A stretch of DNA of 64,000 nt, taken from contig JAFEDT010000011.1 in the NCBI GenBank assembly GCA_018241445.1, positions 124,001-188,000 of the forward strand. The letters run 5' to 3'. Origin of the DNA: Pseudomonadota bacterium. Lineage in GTDB: Bacteria; Pseudomonadota; Gammaproteobacteria; Steroidobacterales; Steroidobacteraceae. Made by a program: the position numbers and the translations under genes. The notes under the pieces were generated by a model, which had not been told where the DNA came from, did no database searches, and worked only from the letters and a program-made list of their open reading frames with translations. Positions 8,105 through 17,646 of this stretch are shown piece after piece (within the stretch, counting starts at the first letter, position 1; each line of letters begins with the position of its first letter).

Positions 8105-10714
8105 ATGAGAAACAAGATTGCTGGGCGGTTGCGGCCGCGCTTAAGCGTGGCCTCGGCCCGCCAGGTTGGTGCCCATCGCGTGCACGAACAGCCAATCCCG
8201 ATAGCCGCTGCCGTCAGTTTCATCCTCGCCAACACACCCACGGCTTTCGCCCAGGAAACACCAACTGCGGGCGCAGATGTCTCGAGCAAGGTCGAGTCCA
8301 TTCAGGAAGTCACGGTTACCGCACAACGTCGCTCGCAGACTGTGCAGGACATTCCCTACAACATTACCGCAATGACCGGGGACGACCTGGAGAGATCAGG
8401 AACCACGTCATTTAACCAGCTCGAACACATCGTTCCCGGCCTGCTCACGGTCGATGCGGGACCGGCGGCGCGCGGCAATACCAACGATTTCACACTTCGG
8501 GGACTCAGAACCGACGGTCCCGGCGGGGCTGGTGACAACGGCACTGACATTCCCTCGCAGAGTGTAAGCTCGGTCTCCACCTACTTCGGTGAAACCCCTG
8601 TCTTTTTCCCGATCGCCCTATACGACATCGAGCGCATCGAGGTGTTGCGAGGCCCACAGGGCACGCTTTACGGCTCCGGTGCGGAAGCGGGTACCATCCG
8701 CTTCATCCCGAGTCGCCCACAGTTCGACGCGTTCCGAGGGAGCGTCGGCGCGAGCAGCGGCGTCACAGCGCACGCGGGCGGCAATGCCAGCGGGCAAGCC
8801 GACGGCGTGTTCAATGTTCCCTTGTCCTCGCAGCTCGCACTGCGGGTTGTGACGGGGTTCGAACACCTCCCGGGATTCATCAATCAGGTGGACCTGTGGC
8901 AACGCCAGGGGTCTGGATACCTGGCTCCAGCGACACGCAGTGTCGCGGGCGACATCTACAGCGGTCCAGTTCTCCTGCCGCCGCGGCGGGGCACCAACTC
9001 TTCAAACCAAGTCTATGCGCGCGCTGCTCTGCGGTGGCAGCCGGCCGAACGGTGGGATCTGCAACTCGATTATCTGCATCAGAACACCAAGGTTAATGAT
9101 GTGCAGACGTCGAACCCCCAATTTCCAGGGGGGGTCATTGATCTCGGTGTGGCCGGAAATTTTCCGAACTCCGCCTTTGTCGCGCGGCCAGGTGGAAGGT
9201 ATGAGGCCACCAATGCCGCCCTACAGCCGTATGCCGACACGATCAATCTAGGCAGTGCAGTCGCGACAGCTGACTTTGGTTTTGCCACCTTCACCAGCGC
9301 CTCTTCCTTTTATCAGAATGAGTCCTATGCCGCGACGGACGTCATCGGTAACTTCGTCGTTCCCGCCGGTACGAACTTTCTTGCACTTCCGTACTACGCG
9401 AATTACCCTCGGGCACTCGCGCTCGAAACCACGCCCGTCGACGAAAACTCCTTCACCCAGGAATTTAGGCTGGTGTCCAAGCAGTCCGGTCTCCTGGACT
9501 ACGTGGTGGGCGCGTTCTATCGTAATCAGCGGGTGAGTTCCGACACGCACCAGGTGCTGCCCGGGATCACCCAGTACCGCAACGACATCGGCACACCACA
9601 GGCGTATCAGGGGCTGCCGGATCTGATATATGGGTATGATCGGCGCACGCGGTTTGTCGATCGGGCGGTATTTGGCGAGTTGACGCTACATCCGACCGCA
9701 AGCTGGCAGGTAACTGGCGGCGCGCGTTTTTTCTGGCAATCCTTTGACAATACGACCACGGAATTGTTGCCTGTGTGCGGCGCTCCTTGCGCAGCGGACG
9801 GCGTGGATCCGACCGGCCTGAACCAGACCACGGCCCAGACCAAGGTCACGGACCACATCTTCAAGCTCAATACGTCTTATGACCTGAGCCCGCACGCCAA
9901 AGTATATGTGACGTTCTCTCAGGGGTTTCGACCGGGTGGCGCCAATGCCATACCGACGACCGGGGTGTTCGCCTCGCTGCCGGCATACCAGACCTTCCGT
10001 CCGGATTTCGCCAAGAACTATGAGATCGGATTCAAGGGAACCACCTGGGACCAGCGGGTGCGATTCAGTGCTGACGCTTTTGTCATCAAGCTCACGGATT
10101 TCCAGTTCGCCTTCAGTACCCTTTCCGGCATTCCCGCGACCTTCAATGGCAGCAATGCCCAGTCGAAGGGCACTGAGCTCGAATTGCGGGCGCGTCTGAC
10201 CACTCGCCTGGATGTGTCCTTTGGACACACCTATACGGATGCGACCGTAAAGGACCCTGTGCGCCTGTCAGACCTGGGTTTCTGCGGCACTCCGCTCTGT
10301 CCGCTGACGGCGCTGCCCTCGGGCGCGCGGTTGCCCGGTGTCCCGAAGAACACGCTGACCGCGGCCGTAGACTACAAAGTGCCTCTCACATCTGGTCCGG
10401 CTAACAACTGGTTCGTAGCATTGCACGCCGATGCTGCTTACCGCGATGAGTCCGGGTCGGTGATCGATCCGACCTCGCGCAGTTACTGGGTGATCCCCTC
10501 TAGCACGCTCGTCAACGCCTCACTATCGCTCCTGAGAGGTTCGGCCTGGCGGTACGAGCTGTTTGCCAACAATCTCACCGATGCAGCCGGTTACACCGGT
10601 GGTCGCGGTACGGCGCAGGATCCGGCGACCTTGCGCCCATTGCCGAATTTGACCGCGACGCGCGCCGTAACACGCCCACGCACAATAGGGTTGCGCATCC
10701 GCTTCGATTTTTGA
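8105..10714 (+). CDS. TonB-dependent outer-membrane receptor
   Basis: Energised outer-membrane uptake of an unknown ligand. From ATG 8105 (preceded by GGGGGACGAGG) the protein has 869 aa with a signal-peptide-like N-terminus ending ANTPTAFAQ and a TonB-box-like IQEVTVTAQRR. The plug domain follows (QDIPYNITAMTGDDL, DIERIEVLRGPQGTLYGSGAEAGTI), then a 22-strand-type barrel ending in RIRFDF with terminal Phe. Upstream in-frame starts at 7997 and 8081 exist but place coding before the promoter. The family is the catabolic receptor type common in sphingomonads and related groups. It heads the catabolic region, followed by a TetR regulator. Confidence 0.9.
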   Translation: MRNKIAGRLRPRLSVASARQVGAHRVHEQPIPIAAAVSFILANTPTAFAQETPTAGADVSSKVESIQEVTVTAQRRSQTVQDIPYNITAMTGDDLERSGTTSFNQLEHIVPGLLTVDAGPAARGNTNDFTLRGLRTDGPGGAGDNGTDIPSQSVSSVSTYFGETPVFFPIALYDIERIEVLRGPQGTLYGSGAEAGTIRFIPSRPQFDAFRGSVGASSGVTAHAGGNASGQADGVFNVPLSSQLALRVVTGFEHLPGFINQVDLWQRQGSGYLAPATRSVAGDIYSGPVLLPPRRGTNSSNQVYARAALRWQPAERWDLQLDYLHQNTKVNDVQTSNPQFPGGVIDLGVAGNFPNSAFVARPGGRYEATNAALQPYADTINLGSAVATADFGFATFTSASSFYQNESYAATDVIGNFVVPAGTNFLALPYYANYPRALALETTPVDENSFTQEFRLVSKQSGLLDYVVGAFYRNQRVSSDTHQVLPGITQYRNDIGTPQAYQGLPDLIYGYDRRTRFVDRAVFGELTLHPTASWQVTGGARFFWQSFDNTTTELLPVCGAPCAADGVDPTGLNQTTAQTKVTDHIFKLNTSYDLSPHAKVYVTFSQGFRPGGANAIPTTGVFASLPAYQTFRPDFAKNYEIGFKGTTWDQRVRFSADAFVIKLTDFQFAFSTLSGIPATFNGSNAQSKGTELELRARLTTRLDVSFGHTYTDATVKDPVRLSDLGFCGTPLCPLTALPSGARLPGVPKNTLTAAVDYKVPLTSGPANNWFVALHADAAYRDESGSVIDPTSRSYWVIPSSTLVNASLSLLRGSAWRYELFANNLTDAAGYTGGRGTAQDPATLRPLPNLTATRAVTRPRTIGLRIRFDF

Positions 10715-10762
10715 GCGTCACAAGTATTTCGTTCGAGGTGCCCCTAGTGAAGCACGTAGAGC

Positions 10763-11401
10763 ATGACAACGTGTAAACGGAGGTCGAAGCCGACCCGCCC
10801 GGCAGCACGCCAGGTGCGGCGTAACGGCCCTAAAGGCGAAAGCACACGTCAACGCATTATCGAGACAGCGCGGGCGATTCTCGTGGATGAGGGGTACGAG
10901 AACTTCGTGGTGCGCCGGATCTCGGCGCGCGCCGGTGTCAAGCCGGGAAATCTACAATACTATTTTCCCAACAAGAAGGAGCTTCTGCAGGCGGTACTTA
11001 CGCCCGAGCTGGCTCGGTACCAGGACGCCTACGCTGAGGTGAACAAGAGTACGGTCGGCAAGAACGAAATCATTCGTGCTGTGATTGTCTTTCTGCTCAA
11101 GGAGATTACTCTCAAGTCGACCTGCAACATCTGGTACACCGTATGGGCTCTGGCGCCTCAGGACAAGCAGATTGCCGCGCTGATGGACGATTGGTATCAG
11201 AAGTACATGCAAGAACTGCAGACGGTCATCCTGGCCGCCAATCCGACGCTCGGACCGCGCCGTGCCGGTCATATCGCCTCGATCCTGACAGCGCTGATGG
11301 ATGGGCTGACCATGCAGATCGGCTACGGCAAGGTTCCGCACGCCATCCACGAGCATCTGGAGGACGCCGTGCGTAAACTGTTTGTGGAGTTGGTGCAGTA
11401 G
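10763..11401 (+). CDS. TetR-family transcriptional regulator
   Basis: A 212-aa regulator with the TetR helix-turn-helix (about residues 27-72: TRQRIIETARAIL, RRISARAGVKPGNLQYYFPNKKELL). The C-terminal ligand domain ends with the helical dimer region (IASILTALMDGL). It lies 48 bases after the TonB receptor and 29 bases before a DMT exporter/importer gene, so it probably controls this locus. BetI-like features are seen (NLQYYF). The start has no strong ribosome site; an internal GTG could also be used. Confidence 0.88.
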   Translation: MTTCKRRSKPTRPAARQVRRNGPKGESTRQRIIETARAILVDEGYENFVVRRISARAGVKPGNLQYYFPNKKELLQAVLTPELARYQDAYAEVNKSTVGKNEIIRAVIVFLLKEITLKSTCNIWYTVWALAPQDKQIAALMDDWYQKYMQELQTVILAANPTLGPRRAGHIASILTALMDGLTMQIGYGKVPHAIHEHLEDAVRKLFVELVQ

Positions 11402-11430
11402 GCGCGCCGTCACCCGATCGAGCTTTTCTC

Positions 11431-12342
11431 ATGAGCGCAACATCCACGAATCTACCGGCGCGCATTGGGTGGTCGCCCGTCGTACTGGGTTGTCTTGCCG
11501 CAACCTGGTTCATTTGGGGCTCGATGTATCTGGCGATCAAGTGGGCACTGGTGAGTTTCCCACCGTTCTTTCAGATGGGCACCGAGTTTGTGACCGCCGG
11601 CGCGCTGCTAGCACTATTTGCTCGCGTTCGTGGAGCCGCCTGGCCCAGTAGAGAACAGTGGTTCGGCGGCGCTATTTTGGGCCTTCTGCTTATCGGGGTG
11701 GGCTATGGCTTCACTGCCGCGGCAGAGATCAGCGTCGGTTCGGGGCTTGTGGTCACCTTTATCGCTGTCGTACCCGCTCTCATCGCACTTCTCGAATGGC
11801 CGTATGGGGTTAGGCCGACCAAGGGCGCGCTCGCTGGAATAGCGATTGGATTCGTCGGAATTGTGATGCTGACGCAAGGGCAAGGCTTCCGCGCCGCACC
11901 GAGCGGTCTGGCCGCCATCAGCCTTTCATGTTTTGTCTGGGCACTGGGAAGTGTATGGGCGGTTCACGGACTGCCAGGTGGCGCGAAACTCCGACTCGCT
12001 CCGGGCCTGATGGGGCACGCAAGTCAAATGCTGCTGGGCGGCTTGATTCTGTTGGCCGGATCCTGGGTCATTAAAGAAGCACCCACCTGGCCCCCACAGC
12101 CGATTGCCGTGGCCTCGTGGATTTACCTGGTTTTTGCCAGTGCGCTCATCGGTTACACCGCATACATGGAGCTGTTGGCACGCACGACACCGTCCCTGGC
12201 CGCGAGTTATACGTATGTCAACCCGGTGGTCGCCCTGGGCCTTGGCGTACTGGTTGACCACGAGGTCATCACTGCACGTGAATGGGTCGCCGCAGGTCTT
12301 GTACTGACGGGTGTAATGCTGTTGCTTTTGCGTCAACGTTGA
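11431..12342 (+). CDS. EamA/DMT-family transporter
   Basis: Inner-membrane drug/metabolite transporter. The 303-aa protein has about ten membrane helices in two EamA repeats; the first repeat starts LGCLAATWFIWGSMYLAIKWAL, and the second begins near residue 155 and holds LIGYTAYMELLARTTPSLAASYTYVNPVVALGLG. The terminal LLLLRQR is cytoplasmic. It follows the TetR gene closely and may be its target, exporting or importing a metabolite of the pathway. Substrate unknown. Confidence 0.88.
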   Translation: MSATSTNLPARIGWSPVVLGCLAATWFIWGSMYLAIKWALVSFPPFFQMGTEFVTAGALLALFARVRGAAWPSREQWFGGAILGLLLIGVGYGFTAAAEISVGSGLVVTFIAVVPALIALLEWPYGVRPTKGALAGIAIGFVGIVMLTQGQGFRAAPSGLAAISLSCFVWALGSVWAVHGLPGGAKLRLAPGLMGHASQMLLGGLILLAGSWVIKEAPTWPPQPIAVASWIYLVFASALIGYTAYMELLARTTPSLAASYTYVNPVVALGLGVLVDHEVITAREWVAAGLVLTGVMLLLLRQR

Positions 12343-12488
12343 ACAAACCTTGATAGATGTCATTCACGGCGACTGTCGTCTACGGCGGGGTTACACTGCC
12401 ACTGAGGCCTATTCCGACACAGCGCGGCGTGTCTCGGTTCAACATCGCGGGCCAGCCGGTGCGTCGCGGGAGCGTTGGGCCGCCAATG

Positions 12489-12867
12489 AGAAGGGGCAGG
12501 CTTGCCTCTCGCCGATTGTGCCACTGCGTCGGGTAGCAGCAGCGCCTCACAGCGCTGCTGCCCTCTAAGAACCGGCCGTGCGGGTCACCCCGCATCCGGC
12601 TCAAGCTTCAGTCGAGGGCGGGCCAGCTCGACTGTACCAGCGACCAGTACATGTCCGGGTAGGGAACGGCTGATGGAACAGCCGGTTTCATCTGGGCATA
12701 TATCTACCTCCGTGAAACACAAATTCATGAATTCATGCGACTTCAGGTCGCACGTTCTCGCCGTCAATGCCTGCGCGTGGGCCTTCGGGCCATGCTCACG
12801 AGCGTCTGCGGCGGCCTTGACGGCTGCGTTGTGGCACGGCCTTGAGGCCGCGGGCAATCCCGCCCCA
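12489..12867. repeat. Structured dispersed repeat, copy 1 (split by a group II intron remnant)
   Basis: Left part 12489-12524 matches 38527-38562 with two mismatches (shared core CTTGCCTCTCGCCGATTG). Right part 12754-12867 matches 38566-38688 less closely: it begins GTTCTCGCCGTCAA, has GGCCTTGACGGCTGCG internally, and ends GGGCAATCCCGCCCCA. The two parts are contiguous in the other copy, so the 226 bases between them here are an insertion. Confidence 0.7.
12528..12753 (-). mobile_element. ORF-less group II intron remnant with domains V and VI
   Basis: On the minus strand the insert begins GTGCGACCTGAAG (canonical 5' GTGYG) and ends CTACCCGAC. At 12602-12569 lies a 34-nt domain V: it begins GAGCCGG and ends CCGGTTC (pairing with each other), with an upper stem GCGGG/CCCGC capped by the GNRA loop GTGA. 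Domain VI follows at 12568-12533 as a 10-bp hairpin GCAGCAGCGC/GCGCTGCTGC. The reverse-transcriptase ORF and domains II-IV are gone (full introns are about 2 kb). The empty-site copy at 38.5 kb fixes both ends. Confidence 0.75.
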
Positions 12868-13185
12868 CGCAGCCAAAGCGACGTGTACGACGACAGGAGT
12901 CATCGATAGAATTGATGAGATCGGGGTAACCGGACAGGCCCCAGATCTTGCGGTCGCCTGGCGCGTCCACGAAGCTAACTACGGGATGCACGCGTCCTCG
13001 AATCCTCGAGCCGGGTAGCCGTCGCTCGAGGTGTATCTTGATCAGAACCGTGACGACTGTGACCTTGGCCGCCATTCACATTGGCAGATCGTTCAGACTG
13101 TGGCTCGGCTCCAAATCCGTGGGCTGGGGATCGGACACACGTACGGCGGGCCGCTCGGGCGACGAGGGATGCGGGGTTTTGGTAA
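12868..13185. other. Intergenic, no gene seen
   Basis: About 320 bases between the repeat and the permease gene. Short frames on both strands show no family signal. It holds the presumed promoter of the permease operon, but I cannot point to a convincing -35/-10 pair. Confidence 0.4.
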
Positions 13186-14628
13186 ATGGCCGGCGAGACC
13201 GATCGGCAAATTGTTGAGACGCTGGAAGGGCGGCTTCCAGTCCTGCCCGCAATGCGTCCGTATTCCGGCTTTGCGGCCTTCCTGTGGACGAGCGCTGCCC
13301 TCGGCAGCGCAAGCTATGCGTACCTGGTCGGCAGCTCGCTCGCCACCATTGGGAATACCTGGGCTTCAGTGATCGGCTACTGGATCGGGACGCTCATAGG
13401 CATGGCGCTGGTGAGTCTCGCCGTGGGCATCCCGTCGTTCCGCACCGGCATTGACACCGTTGATGCGGCAAAGTCCGCGCTCGGAGTGCGCGGTTCCCTC
13501 ATCTTCATGGTTGGGATTGTGTTCTCCTGCGTGGGTTGGGGAAACATTCTGGTCGCCATGACTGCCCGCAGCGCTGCGGTTCTCGCCCATTCGCTGCCGC
13601 TGAGGGTCGGGTCCCAGGATGAGGGAATCGCAATCGCCGTGGCGGTGGCGCTCGTCATCACCATCTGGTGGCTTGCTTCCAAGGGCCCGAAGGCGGTCGA
13701 ACGTCTTACGCGGTGGTGCGTACCCGGTCAGTTGCTGGTTGCGGCGCTGCTCCTGATCCTGCTGTTCGTCAAGTACTCCGCGGCGACCGTGGCGCAGGCG
13801 CACGTTCCGGTCGCCAGGATGCTGACGACCGATCATCGCCTGCAGGTGATGCTGGCCGTCGAATTCGGGCTCAATAACGGTTTCACGATGACGCCCTTTC
13901 TCGGCGGTCTCACGCGGCTCGCCGCCAGCCGCCGCATCGTGGTGACACCGCCAGTTCTGGGGTACGCGACGGGTGCCGGGTTCATCTCGGGCGTCGCCGC
14001 GCTTGCAACAGCCGTCACTGGTACGACCAGCCCGCTCGATTGGCTGACCGTCGTAGCAGGCCCTGCATTGGGCTCCGCCATCATGCTGTTTCTGGTGGTC
14101 GCAAACGTCGCGGCCCTGGTCGCCTTCATCTACCTCGGCGGCATATCGATCCAGCAGATCGGGCATCTCTCGCGCATGCCCTGGAAGTTCACCACGGCGC
14201 TGCTGCTGCTGCCGAGTGTGTTCGTTGCCTTTCGAACGCAGTGGATGCTGGACTCCGTCATGGATTTGTTGACGTATAACGGGGTCATGTTTGTCGGTAT
14301 CACCGGCGTGCTGCTCGCCGACTACTATGTGCTGCGTCGTACGCACGTCGACGTGGCCCATCTCTTTACCCGCGCCCATCATGGACGGTACTGGTACCAG
14401 GGAGGAGTCAATTGGGTCGCGATGGCCGTCGTGGTTGACACGACAGCCGGCTATTTCCTCATGTTTAATCCCGTGACCCTCGCGGTTGCGGCACCGTTTA
14501 GATTCATGGGGGCCGCGGCGCCACTCCTGATGGCGACCGTCCTCAGCTACGTCGTGCTCAGCCGTCTGGTGCACGGACGCCAGCCACTACCCGAGGTCCG
14601 GCGCAAGGTGGTCGAGGTTGAGTTGTGA
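13186..14628 (+). CDS. NCS1-family permease (cytosine/purine/allantoin type)
   Basis: Inner-membrane symporter for a nucleobase-like or related nitrogen compound. The 480-aa protein shows about twelve membrane spans, starting AAFLWTSAALGSASYAYLVG (about 30-50). The repeated-fold features include VEFGLNNGFTMTPFLGGLTRLA (about 225-245) and MFVGITGVLLADYYVLRR (about 370-387), the latter strongly like NCS1 C-terminal regions. A small membrane gene overlaps its stop by four bases. Aminotransferase and oxidase genes follow, so it probably imports the nitrogenous substrate of this catabolic cluster. Confidence 0.82.
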   Translation: MAGETDRQIVETLEGRLPVLPAMRPYSGFAAFLWTSAALGSASYAYLVGSSLATIGNTWASVIGYWIGTLIGMALVSLAVGIPSFRTGIDTVDAAKSALGVRGSLIFMVGIVFSCVGWGNILVAMTARSAAVLAHSLPLRVGSQDEGIAIAVAVALVITIWWLASKGPKAVERLTRWCVPGQLLVAALLLILLFVKYSAATVAQAHVPVARMLTTDHRLQVMLAVEFGLNNGFTMTPFLGGLTRLAASRRIVVTPPVLGYATGAGFISGVAALATAVTGTTSPLDWLTVVAGPALGSAIMLFLVVANVAALVAFIYLGGISIQQIGHLSRMPWKFTTALLLLPSVFVAFRTQWMLDSVMDLLTYNGVMFVGITGVLLADYYVLRRTHVDVAHLFTRAHHGRYWYQGGVNWVAMAVVVDTTAGYFLMFNPVTLAVAAPFRFMGAAAPLLMATVLSYVVLSRLVHGRQPLPEVRRKVVEVEL

Positions 14629-14873
14629 GTGGCGATCCGAAGGAGCCGCGGCCGGTTGACGCGGAACTCAAGGCAGCCGAGCACGGATTCTGCACGCGGG
14701 CCGGCGCACCAGCTCTGGACCGTGATTTGCGCGATGCGCTCATTGCGCTGGAGAGCCCCGAATACCTCCAGAGCGACTGTGCGGGATCACTGCGCCGTCC
14801 GCTGCTCGAGGCCTGCGGCTGGCTGATCGCGGGCGTGGCCCTCTGGGTGGTTCTGATCATACTATTCTCCTGA
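14625..14873 (+). CDS. Small single-span membrane protein coupled to the permease
   Basis: An 82-aa protein with a charged N-terminus and one C-terminal membrane span (about 61-81, CGWLIAGVALWVVLIILFS). The GTG start overlaps the permease stop (GTGA), implying translational coupling. I do not recognise the family. Its size and position recall small accessory subunits of some symporters, so a role with the NCS1 permease is an inference from context only. Confidence 0.6.
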   Translation: MSGDPKEPRPVDAELKAAEHGFCTRAGAPALDRDLRDALIALESPEYLQSDCAGSLRRPLLEACGWLIAGVALWVVLIILFS

Positions 14874-15048
14874 GCACGTTCCCGGGCCACTTTGATCAGC
14901 GTGGCCGCGCGCCACCTTCCCGTGACCTGGCCGCCCCTGTCGCGGCCGCGAGCACTCCCCCTATGCTCGCCCTGCGCTCCGGAGCCTTGCCGAAGTTCTG
15001 CGGGACAGCGGTGTCGGAGCCTCAAGGCTCGAACGGGAGGGAGAAGAG

Positions 15049-16422
15049 ATGGCCGCTCAGGTTGATCTGCAACGCAATCACCACCTGATGCTGCATGGCT
15101 ACGTGGAGCTGGCTACGGAGCGCTCCGCAGGTAGCAAGCGAATCGTCGGTGGCAGCGGTGTGTTCGTATACGACCAGTCCGGCCGACCATACCTCGAGGC
15201 CGCCGCGGGGATGTGGTGCACAATCCTGGGGTTCAACGAGCCCGAGCTCGTGGACGCTGCGATCGAGCAGATGCGCCGCCTGCCGTACTACCACACCGTC
15301 GCCTACAAGACCGTTACTCCCGCTGACGAGCTCGCGGACCGACTGGCCGGACTCGCACCGATGAAAGCGGCACGGGTGTACTTCGGTACCACTGGATCGG
15401 ATGCCAACGATTTTCTCGTCAAAGCGATCCGTTATTACAACAACGCGGCAGGTCGCCCGCGGAAGAAGAAGATCATTGCACGCCTCAACGGTTACCACGG
15501 CTGCACGCTCGCTGCGAGCGCGCTCACCGGGATAGCGGTCAACCGGACGGCATTCGACGTCGACATTCCGGACATCCTGCACGTCTCCGAGCCGAGCTAC
15601 TTCAGTCAAGCCCAACCGGGTGAATCCGAAGCCGTATTCACCGAGCGCCTGCTGAGGGAACTTGAAGACACCATCCTTCGCGAAGGGCAGAACACCGTCG
15701 CGGCCTTCATCGCCGAGCCGGTCTCCGGGGCAGGAGGCGTGGTGATCCCGCCGGCCGGGTATCACGAGGGCGTGCGGCGGATCCTCGACCGTTATGACAT
15801 CAAATTCTTCGCTGACGAGGTGATCACCGGCTTCTACCGCACGGGCCGTCTGTGGGGTTCTCAGTCCACGAATCTCGTCCCCGACACGATGACTCTCGCG
15901 AAGGGTCTGACCTCCGCCTACTTGCCGCTCTCCGCGGCGGTCGTCCCGGAGGACATTTACGAGGGACTCGAGAGCGGCTCCCGGTCGCTCGGATTCTTCG
16001 GCCACGGATCAACCTACTCCGGTCATCCAGTGTGCTGTGCCGTCGCGCTCAAGGTTCTCGACATTCTCGAGAAGCGAAATATCGCGGCCCACGTCGCCGA
16101 TGTATCAGTTCATTTTGCGCAGCGCCTGCAGCAGCTTCGCGAACATCCCGCGGTTGGCGATGTCCGCTCCATCGGACTCATGGGTGCCATCGAATTCGTC
16201 GCGAGTAAGTCACCGCGGCGAGCCTTTGAGCCGGTCGGGAGCTTTTCCAGGCAGGTTCGCCAGCATGCGGAAGACTCCCATCAAGTGATCTGTCGGTCGC
16301 TCCCCGGTCGCGATGCGTGTGCTTTCTCGCCTCCGCTGATCATCACCCGGGCGGAAGTGGACGAGATGTTTGAGCGATTCGGGCGGGCTCTCGATGAGAC
16401 CTGGAGGCTCTGGGGCAAGTGA
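15049..16422 (+). CDS. Class III (omega) aminotransferase
   Basis: PLP-dependent transamination of an amine or omega-amino acid to the aldehyde/keto compound. The 457-aa protein has the fold-type I landmarks GTTGSDANDF (phosphate cup), NGYHGCTLAASALTG, FFADEVITGFYRTG (Asp on pyridine N) and the Schiff-base Lys at residue 285 in TLAKGLTSAYLPL. It is preceded by GGGAGGGAGAAG as ribosome site. Downstream come an FAD oxidase, a kinase and aldehyde dehydrogenase. Close families act on beta-alanine, putrescine, taurine or pyruvate-coupled amines; the substrate here is unknown. Confidence 0.9.
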   Translation: MAAQVDLQRNHHLMLHGYVELATERSAGSKRIVGGSGVFVYDQSGRPYLEAAAGMWCTILGFNEPELVDAAIEQMRRLPYYHTVAYKTVTPADELADRLAGLAPMKAARVYFGTTGSDANDFLVKAIRYYNNAAGRPRKKKIIARLNGYHGCTLAASALTGIAVNRTAFDVDIPDILHVSEPSYFSQAQPGESEAVFTERLLRELEDTILREGQNTVAAFIAEPVSGAGGVVIPPAGYHEGVRRILDRYDIKFFADEVITGFYRTGRLWGSQSTNLVPDTMTLAKGLTSAYLPLSAAVVPEDIYEGLESGSRSLGFFGHGSTYSGHPVCCAVALKVLDILEKRNIAAHVADVSVHFAQRLQQLREHPAVGDVRSIGLMGAIEFVASKSPRRAFEPVGSFSRQVRQHAEDSHQVICRSLPGRDACAFSPPLIITRAEVDEMFERFGRALDETWRLWGK

Positions 16423-16469
16423 ACACAGGCAAGGGGCGGCCATCGATCGCCGCCTGGAGAGGATGAGAC

Positions 16470-17633
16470 GTGAGGAACATGAGACTGGCGATCATTGGAG
16501 CGGGGACGGTCGGATGCGGGGCCGCGCGGCGTGCCGCCGAGCTGGGCGTCAAGGAACTCGTCGTATTCGAGCGGCGCACCCCGGCAGGTGCGTCGTCGGG
16601 CCTCTCGGCCGGTGTCTTCAACGTGCAGACCCTGGATCCGCTCGACATCGAGCTGCGGATTCGCGCTCGCGAGATCATGGTGCACCTGCAAAAGACGCGT
16701 TCGCTGCACCTGTCCCGCATCGGCGCCATTCGCATGACCACCCAGGAGGCCGATATCCCGCGGTTCGAGCGTTCCATCGAAACACAGCGAGCCCTCGGGG
16801 CCGACGACTCGCGCATCATCTCCCGCGCAGAAATTCACGCCCTCGTTCCCGACGTCAAGGTTGACGACATTGTTGCCGGTTTGCACGGACCCAACGAGGG
16901 ACACCTCGACGGATATACCTACTGCGCGGCATTGCTCGATGACGCGAAGGATTTCGGGGCACGCGTTCGTGTTAACACCGAGGTGACAGGGTACCGCAAG
17001 GCTCAAGGCGTTCACTACCTGAAAGCCGGGGACGGGGAACTCGCCTTCGACGCCGTCATCAACGCGGCCGGCGCGTGGGCCGGGAAGGTCGGGCAGCTCC
17101 TGGGACACCCCGCTCCAGTTCGGCCGGACGTCCACGAAGTGATCATCGCGAAGCTCGCGCGAAAGCTGCCCTACACCATGCCTTTCTGCAACTTCTACAT
17201 ACCGGGTGCTGAAGGGGAGAGCGTGTACTTCCGCCAGGAGGCTGCGGATACGCTGGTCACCGGAATGCACACCTATGTGAACGTCCCGGGATCAGCGGTG
17301 AAGGACTTCGACCACTACAGTCCGATCAACAGCGACGACTACCTGCAGACGGTGGCCGAGAAACTCTACGAGCGCCTGCCGCTCGACGATATCGGCCTGA
17401 AGTCGGGATGGTTCGGGCTGTACCCGATCAGCGCCGACAACCGCTTCATCATCGGCCCGTACCGGGCCGACCCCACGGTCATTGCCGCCGCGGGCTTCGG
17501 GGGTGTGGGGGTGACCTCGGGCGCGGCGGGTGGCGCCTGTGCGGCCGAGTGGGCCGTCCTGGGGCGCCTGCATCAGGTTCCGGCCGCCGAGGCGTTGTTG
17601 CCGGATCGGCCCTCGCTCGCCGGGCTGTGGTGA
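16470..17633 (+). CDS. FAD-dependent amine/amino-acid oxidoreductase (DadA/glycine-oxidase type)
   Basis: Oxidative deamination of a primary or secondary amine, by family. The 387-aa protein starts with the dinucleotide-binding fold (MRLAIIGAGTVGCGAARRAAELG) and keeps the DAO-type end GFGGVGVTSGAAGGACAAEW that caps FAD. Helix KSGWFGLYPISADNRFIIGPY (about 308-330) is like sarcosine/glycine oxidases. GTG 16470 has GGAGAGG seven bases upstream; ATG 16479 is an alternative. It lies 47 bases after the aminotransferase and 13 bases before the kinase gene, so probably one operon. Confidence 0.85.
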   Translation: MRNMRLAIIGAGTVGCGAARRAAELGVKELVVFERRTPAGASSGLSAGVFNVQTLDPLDIELRIRAREIMVHLQKTRSLHLSRIGAIRMTTQEADIPRFERSIETQRALGADDSRIISRAEIHALVPDVKVDDIVAGLHGPNEGHLDGYTYCAALLDDAKDFGARVRVNTEVTGYRKAQGVHYLKAGDGELAFDAVINAAGAWAGKVGQLLGHPAPVRPDVHEVIIAKLARKLPYTMPFCNFYIPGAEGESVYFRQEAADTLVTGMHTYVNVPGSAVKDFDHYSPINSDDYLQTVAEKLYERLPLDDIGLKSGWFGLYPISADNRFIIGPYRADPTVIAAAGFGGVGVTSGAAGGACAAEWAVLGRLHQVPAAEALLPDRPSLAGLW

Positions 17634-17646
17634 GATCCGGGGGCGC

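Noticed and set aside
13366..14574. 402-aa minus-strand open frame
   Set aside because: Lies fully under the NCS1 permease gene; the translation is a charged His/Arg/Asp-rich shadow.
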